A stretch of 64,000 nt of DNA from Pictodentalium vernedei (lineage: Eukaryota; Mollusca; Scaphopoda; Dentaliida; Dentaliidae): assembly GCA_031216915.1 (NCBI GenBank), contig CM062294.1, positions 32,689,128-32,753,127 on the forward strand. Reading direction: 5' to 3'. The translations under genes and the position numbers were made by a program. This document shows positions 58,996-64,000 of the stretch, piece after piece. The notes beneath the pieces were generated by a model. The model saw only the letters and a program-made list of their open reading frames with translations. It ran no database searches and was not told the DNA's origin. Within the stretch, counting starts at the first letter, position 1, and every line of letters starts with the position of its first letter.

Positions 58996-59322
58996 GTGAA
59001 TTTCAAACTGGGGAGGGACTGGGAGGGGATGTGCACTAAGGCGTACTGCACGTCGATGGTGCGCATGTCTTCAACCAATCTAACCCTGCCTGTGCTGGCC
59101 GGGTGCAGAGTTCAGAGCTATGATATTGGTGAGCTGACAGCTGCTCAACGTTGCTCGGTGGTTCTCTCTGGGTACTTCGGGTTCCTCCACCCGTAAAACT
59201 ATCATGGTCACAGCTAGCCATTGTGCATAAGTATGTGACCTTAAACATCAATAAATATAAATATATATATATACTGGGAGGGGAACCCCCCTCCCAGTCT
59301 CTCCTCAGTTGGAAATTCACTA
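58996..59322. mobile_element. Small fold-back with a SINE in its loop
   Basis: 58996-59029 (gtgaatttcaaactggggag) and about 59286-59320 are inverted copies with a few mismatches. The 5'-truncated SINE 59030-59272 sits in the loop, flanked by actgggagggga at 59018-59029 and 59273-59284. Confidence 0.75.
59030..59272 (+). mobile_element. 5'-truncated SINE, tail type 2
   Basis: Starts at tgtgcactaaggcgtactgc in the body; head and central block are absent. Tail catggtcacagctagccatt, ending in an aaatata-type run. Exact 12-bp target duplication. Confidence 0.9.
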
Positions 59323-59364
59323 CCAAGAAACATTCTGAAAATGAAGCCGTGAAAGGGGGGGTAT

Positions 59365-59432
59365 TTTCGGTCACGATTAGCCATTGTGCATAAGTATGTG
59401 ACCTTAAACACCAATAAATAATAATAAATAAA
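59365..59432 (+). repeat. Isolated SINE type-2 tail
   Basis: gtcacgattagccattgtgc, ataagtatgtgaccttaaac and an aataataaataaa run occur alone. It is either an extreme 5' truncation or the end of another element using the same tail. 59433-59813 shows no other feature. Confidence 0.75.
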
Positions 59433-59827
59433 GAGGGCATAAATTTGATTCTAGTAATTGAAATACCAACGCATTTATGACAGAATTATCAAATTATTAT
59501 TATTTGGTATTATTCTGGGAATTGAATTTGTGCTAAACAAATGCTCAAGCTGAGAACTTTAAGCACTTCACACTGTCCTAACATTAAGTCAGATTTTATG
59601 CAGGAATGATCAGTTTTCGATGTTTCATCATTTTGTAACTGTGAATAATGGAATTAACTCAGGATAACAATTTCACATTCTCTTGAAGTGCATTTCGAGG
59701 ATTTTTTTATTACAATAAGTGACGTACTATAGAAATCTTGTACCAGTTGACATCATGCATACTAATGAAGCTCAATGTTGAATACACTGTAGTTGTAAAT
59801 AGTAACAGATGGAATTTTTGCCGATAT

Positions 59828-60227
59828 TATTTATTTATTTATTGGTATTTAAGGTCACATACTTTTGCACAATGGCTAATCATGACCATGACAGTTTTAC
59901 GGGTGGAGGAAGCCGGAGTACCCGGAAAGAACCACCGAGCAACGACGAGCAGCTGCCAGCTCCCTAACAACGTAACTCCACACTGTAGCACAGGCAGGGT
60001 TAATTTGGTTGAAGACATGCGCACCATCGACGTGCAGTACGCCTTAGCACACGGCGTCATTGTGCCCCCATGTGGACAATCTGGGTTAAGTGCCTTCCCC
60101 AAGGACAGAACGCGGGAGTCAGAATCGATCGCTCAGACGGTCACTCAACCAAAGACTAACCGAGCTCGATGTTGCTTAACTTCGGTGATCTGACGAGAAC
60201 CAGTTACCGCAACGCCACTGTGCCCCC
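59828..60227 (-). mobile_element. 5S rRNA-headed SINE, tail type 2
   Basis: Perfect 14-bp target duplication atttttgccgatat at 59814-59827 and 60228-60241. The minus-strand head (gttctcgtcagatcaccgaa, gttaagcaacatcgagctcg) is 5S-derived. The distal part of the 5S promoter is altered (gttagtctttggttgagtga). The tail is type 2, unlike the 54509 copy. Confidence 0.93.
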
Positions 60228-60387
60228 ATTTTTGCCGATATAAAACCGACTTGGAATTTTGGGAAGTAGAGGAGACATCAGCATCACCAAAGAAGCTCTA
60301 AAATCCAGATAGATGGAATTTCCAACAACTCATGACTTGCCCTCTGAATTTCCAACTAGAGAAATTTTTTGCTAGGACCCCCAAGCC

Positions 60388-60450
60388 CCCCCCCCCCCCC
60401 CCCCACCCCCACCCCCCACCGCAACCACCAACCCACCACGACCCCAACCC
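60388..60450 (+). repeat. C-rich run
   Basis: Long C/CA run with flanking gaaattttttgctaggaccc. It may be an end of the G/C-run element family (23203-24463); that link is weak. 60451-61036 shows one cttggggcctcttgttt, the 3' end motif of the TTAGCTCACC-type repeats, at about 60468-60484. Confidence 0.55.
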
Positions 60451-61044
60451 CTGTTCACACATCCATGCTTGGGGCCTCTTGTTTAGTTACTTTTCCAAAT
60501 ATAGTGGCCAGGCCAACTCTGCTAATTGAATTAATCCCCAATAAACAGCTATAATGCTGTCTGTATATTTGTGGAATAAAATCTTTTTGCTTTTGATCAA
60601 GGCTTAAGTAAGATATCTGTTGATTGGGAAGTAAGAACAAGTGATTTCCTCTCATACTACTTGTAGTTCATCAATAACCACTTATATTTATCAATACTTT
60701 CTAACTACAGAAGTTCTTTATGTAAATCTTGACTCACTTTAAAGGTAAAATCTGACAGTCTCAAGCGACAAGAAGAAAAATAATTCATTGATCTGAAGTC
60801 TGTTATTACAATAATTTACTACAGTCTTTAGATGTGTGGTAACATAATGAGGGAGTATGTGGTGATGGTAAGGAGTTCTTATTTCATTTCTTTGAATTTG
60901 GTGATGATAGGAAAAGAGCAATAAAATGACAGCCTTTTATAATGAAAGCTTTGTCAAAAGTTATTGCTTTATCCTGCCATCTACAGTACAGCCCCCCCAT
61001 GGACTGGTCACTTCCCCTGGGTGGGCAATATTTCCACGGATACA

Positions 61045-61297
61045 CAAGCCAGAAAATAAGCAGACTATCATTTGCAAAATGAGGTCCCCAGAGGGTGAAT
61101 TTAGTGATGCTACCCTGCTTTGCAGGGTAGCATCACTAAATTTACCCTCTGTGAACCTCAATCTGAATCAGGGTATCAAAACTAAATAGAAAGAGGTACC
61201 CAGAGGATAAATTGGCCCACTGTATGGGATAGCATCATCAAATTAACCCTCTGGGGACCTCATTCTGCACATGTCAGGCTGCTTATTTTCAGGCCTG
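61045..61297. mobile_element. hAT-like MITE, copy 5
   Basis: Flanks cggataca (61037-61044) and aggataca (61298-61305) are an 8-bp duplication with one mismatch. Ends caagccagaaaataagcaga and the inverted match of caggcctgaaaataagcagc. The hairpin agggtgaatttagtgatgct pairs at 61091-61150. Confidence 0.9.
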
Positions 61298-61739
61298 AGG
61301 ATACAATAATATTAGATTTCAAACACTAATTATAGGAATAATCATCAAAAAAATAATTAATGAGCACCAGGTACAACCAAGGGCTTCATTAATTAAAATT
61401 TTGCTGATGATGATTTTTATTACCTGGTAAATGCATACATGAACATCGCTGCCCACGCGTGGATTACAACCAGTCCACGGTGACGGTACTGTAGAACCCT
61501 TGTTAATTTGGGTTTGTATTCACTTTTGAGATTGACATCAGCTTTCTCCACTTCCAGTATCAGTTTCCTCCACTCCCAGTATTGTAATATCAAGAAAAAT
61601 ATGTAACGGAGTGCACTTTTCTATCTTGTGCCAGTGTTTGACAAGTTTTAGCATCAGGGGTCAAAAAGAATTGTATAGTGGTGATACGATGTCACCATAA
61701 ATACTGACACTCATCATAACACTACCTTTCGGTTTCATG
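61298..61739. repeat. Segment duplicated at 48134-48562
   Basis: Inverted match to 48134-48562: gatacaataatattagattt here, tattattgtatcc there. It continues through gggcttcattaattaaaatt and the 116-codon frame region. About 90% similar by eye. Confidence 0.85.
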
Positions 61740-61985
61740 GTAGAGATTTCCTCATGGAATCCCAGGGATGTTGAGCAGTTTACTGCCATTACATTACTGT
61801 GGTAAACAAGTTCTGTTTTACTGGTAAAATAGGACCCAGTCACCAGTGCTTGGGTGGAGGTCCTCTAAAATGGGCAACATGGGTATAAATGACTAGCTGG
61901 ACTTGACTTCATCTCCATGTTGTGGTCACAATTAGCCATTGTGCAGAAGTATGTTTCCTTAACTGCCAATAAATTAAATAAATAG
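61740..61985 (+). mobile_element. SINE-2 copy, full length
   Basis: From tcatggaatcccagggatgt through ggtaaacaagttctgtttta, aataggacccagtcaccagt and tggacttgacttcatctcca to the tail cacaattagccattgtgcag and an aaattaaataaataga run. No target duplication seen. Confidence 0.78.
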
Positions 61986-62115
61986 ATAAAAACTTTGTTG
62001 AGTTATTGATATTTATCCTTTTACAAAACGTGTAATTTCTTCCTGTCAGTCCTGTGTGACACACACATTCCCAATATCCTATGAATTCAAATCCTTTCTA
62101 TGCATCAGTAAGTTG

Positions 62116-62160
62116 GGGGAGGTGGGGGGGGGGGGGAGGAAAAAAAATTGCAGACACAAC
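62116..62160 (+). repeat. Solo end of the G-run element family
   Basis: G run followed by aggaaaaaaaattgcagaca, matching the left end at 23203-23245. Confidence 0.55.
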
Positions 62161-62468
62161 ATGGGTGTGGTCAAGAATGTATTTTCACAGATCATATATA
62201 CAACTAAATTTGAGGCCCAAATAGGCTCAAAATGATACAATCAGTCCCAGTGCCCAGTAAGATTCATTATCATCTGACTGAATCCACAGAAATTAGTGTT
62301 AAGACAGTGGTGGGTGTTGGTTGGAAAGTGGAAACAAATATACAGAAGTTTTTTTTTTATAATGCCATGCAGATGATAATTTTCTTAGATTTTTTTGCCT
62401 GTTGTCTCATTAGATCCTATCATTACATTCACAGAATATTAAACTAAATAAGACCACTTATGGTGATT

Positions 62469-62827
62469 GGGGAGCGCATTGGCTCAGTTGGTAGAGGTGC
62501 AGGCTGCAAGCTGAGAGGTCCTCAGTTCGAATCCCACCTGCGGCAACCACGTTGTGTCCTTAGGCAAGACACTTCATCTCCATTGCCCCCGGGGGGGCAC
62601 GGTGGCGTTGTGTACTAAGGCGTACTGCACATCGATGATGCACCTGTCTTCATCCGATGCTAACCCTGCTTGTGTGGAGTTAGTATGTTGGGGAGCTGAC
62701 AGTTGCTTGCCGTTGCTTGGTGGTTCTCTCTGGGTACACCGGCTTCCTCCACCCATAAAACTGTCACGGTCATGATTAGCCATTGTGCATAAATATGTGA
62801 CCTTACACACTAATAAATAAATAAATA
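62469..62827 (+). mobile_element. tRNA-headed SINE, tail type 2, full length
   Basis: Target duplication acttatggtgatt / acttacggtgatt at 62456-62468 and 62828-62840 (one mismatch). A-box tggctcagttgg, B-box agttcgaatcc, central block gttgtgtccttaggcaagac, tail catgattagccattgtgcat with a taaataaataaa run. Confidence 0.92.
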
Positions 62828-62874
62828 ACTTACGGTGATTTAATCAGCCCTTGGTTCACACATGTTCAGAAACA

Positions 62875-62924
62875 ATAATTAAAATAATAGTTTTTGATAT
62901 CCTGTGTATTGGGTAAAAGTTTAA
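62875..62924. mobile_element. Right end of a TTAA-flanked palindromic MITE
   Basis: aattaaaataatagtttttg, then attgggtaaaagtttaa, matches the right end of copy A (38800-38858). It stops at TTAA 62921-62924, immediately before the 45-bp satellite. Confidence 0.7.
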
Positions 62925-64000
62925 CCCTTTGATACTTTTGTTCGTCTTATGATGTACGAAATCAAACAGTGCATTGATACTTTTGTATGTCTTATGACGT
63001 ACGAAATCAAACAGTGCATTGATACTTTTGTATGTCTTATGACGTACGAAATCAAACAGTGCATTGATACTTTTGTATGTCTTATGACGTATGAAATCAA
63101 ACAGTGCATTGATACTTTTGTTCGTCTTATGACGTACGAAATCAAACAGTACATTGATACTTTTGTTCGTCTTATGACGTATGAAATCAAACAGTGCATT
63201 GATACTTTTTTTCGTCTTATGACGTATGAAATCAAACAGTGCATTGACACTTTTGTACGACTTATGACGTACGAAATCAAACAGTGCATTAATACTTTTG
63301 TACGACTTATGACGTATGAAATCAAACAGTGCATTGATACTTTTGTATGTCTTATGACGTATGAAATCAAACAGTGCATTGATACTTTTGTTTGTCTTAT
63401 GACGTATGAAATCAAACAGTGCATTGATACTTTTGTGCGACTTATGACGTATGAAATCAAACAGTGCATTGATACTTTTGTATGTCTTATGACGTATGAA
63501 ATCAAACAGTGCATTGATACTTTTGTACGACTTATGACGTATGAAATCAAACAGTGCATTGATCTTTTAGTACGACTTATGATGTATGAAATCAAACAGT
63601 GCATTGATACTTTTGTATGTCTTATGACGTATGAAATCAAACAGTGCATTGATACTTTTGTACGACTTATGACATATGAAATCAAACAGTGCATTGATAC
63701 TTTTGTATGTCTTATGACGTATGAAATCAAACAGTGCATTGATACTTTTGTACGACTTATGACATATGAAATCAAACAGTGCATTGATACTTTTGTATGT
63801 CTTATGACGTATGAAATCAAACAGTGCATTAATACTTTTGTACGACTTATGACATATGAAATCAAACAGTGCATTGATACTTTTGTATGTCTTATGACGT
63901 ATGAAATCAAACAGTGCATTAATACTTTTGTACGACTTATGACATATGAAATCAAACAGTGCATTGATACTTTTGTATGTCTTATGACATACAAAATCAA
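62921..64000 (-). repeat. 45-bp satellite, running off the window
   Basis: About 24 units of gatacttttgtatgtcttat, gacgtatgaaatcaaacagt, gcatt. Two variants (tatgtctt and tacgactt) tend to alternate toward the right, giving a 90-bp dimer. The minus strand stays open for 359 codons as a 15-residue repeat (LISYVIRHTKVSMHC) because 45 is divisible by three. I do not call it a gene. The first unit begins TTAACCCTTTGATAC, like a TTAA-element end. Confidence 0.95.

Noticed and set aside
62921..64000. 359-codon minus-strand open frame
   Set aside because: It is a 45-bp satellite read as a 15-residue repeat; no domain, no start context, and openness is explained by the period.

Overview
This window looks like AT-rich, repeat-dense chromosomal DNA of an invertebrate animal. 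I infer a lophotrochozoan, most likely a mollusc. The basis is tRNA- and 5S-headed SINEs carrying a conserved central block (gttgtgtccttgggcaag), non-LTR retrotransposons with a 2A-like leader, and an abundant repeat that begins TTAGCTCACCTGA and carries internal ~167-bp tandem units. The species assignment is tentative. I found no convincing single-copy host gene, and no working tRNA or rRNA gene. Almost every open frame is a broken transposon gene, an antisense reading of a SINE, or a tandem repeat whose period is a multiple of three.

Layout. 1-5.1 kb: decayed SINEs, a TTAA-flanked element (1466-2362) with a second SINE-like element nested in it, a fold-back element split by a SINE (3071-3678), and a dead Tc1-like transposase (3947-4848). 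5.1-13.1 kb: a 40/47-bp satellite that appears to be an internal expansion of a dispersed SINE-like element. It is interrupted by a 4.2-kb non-LTR retrotransposon on the minus strand (8273-12512). 13.9-20.4 kb: an inverted-repeat element holding a smaller fold-back and a second non-LTR retrotransposon (plus strand) with a 2A-like motif. 20.8-22.3 kb: long near-perfect hairpins.

23.0-37.8 kb: a giant 47/48-bp minisatellite (about 220 units in the main block), broken by an element bounded by G/C runs, by TTAGCTCACC-type repeats and by SINEs. 37.8-44.0 kb: TTAGCTCACC-type repeats with a ~167-bp tandem core and a four-layer transposon nest. 44.2-52.4 kb: a hAT-like element with 8-bp target duplications, a 70-bp minisatellite split by a SINE, and hAT-like MITEs. 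52.4-53.9 kb: a 27-bp minisatellite split by a retrotransposon 3' end. 54-62.9 kb: TTAA-flanked palindromic MITEs, two SINEs with 5S-derived heads, tRNA-headed SINEs and a hAT-MITE composite. 62.9-64.0 kb: a 45-bp satellite running off the window.

The most interesting signals are: (1) satellite DNA born inside a SINE-like element; (2) SINEs that combine two RNA head classes with two 3' tails in all four combinations; (3) a set of TTAA-flanked elements sharing a palindromic centre; (4) a 2A-like leader in a retrotransposon; (5) datable nesting of insertions.
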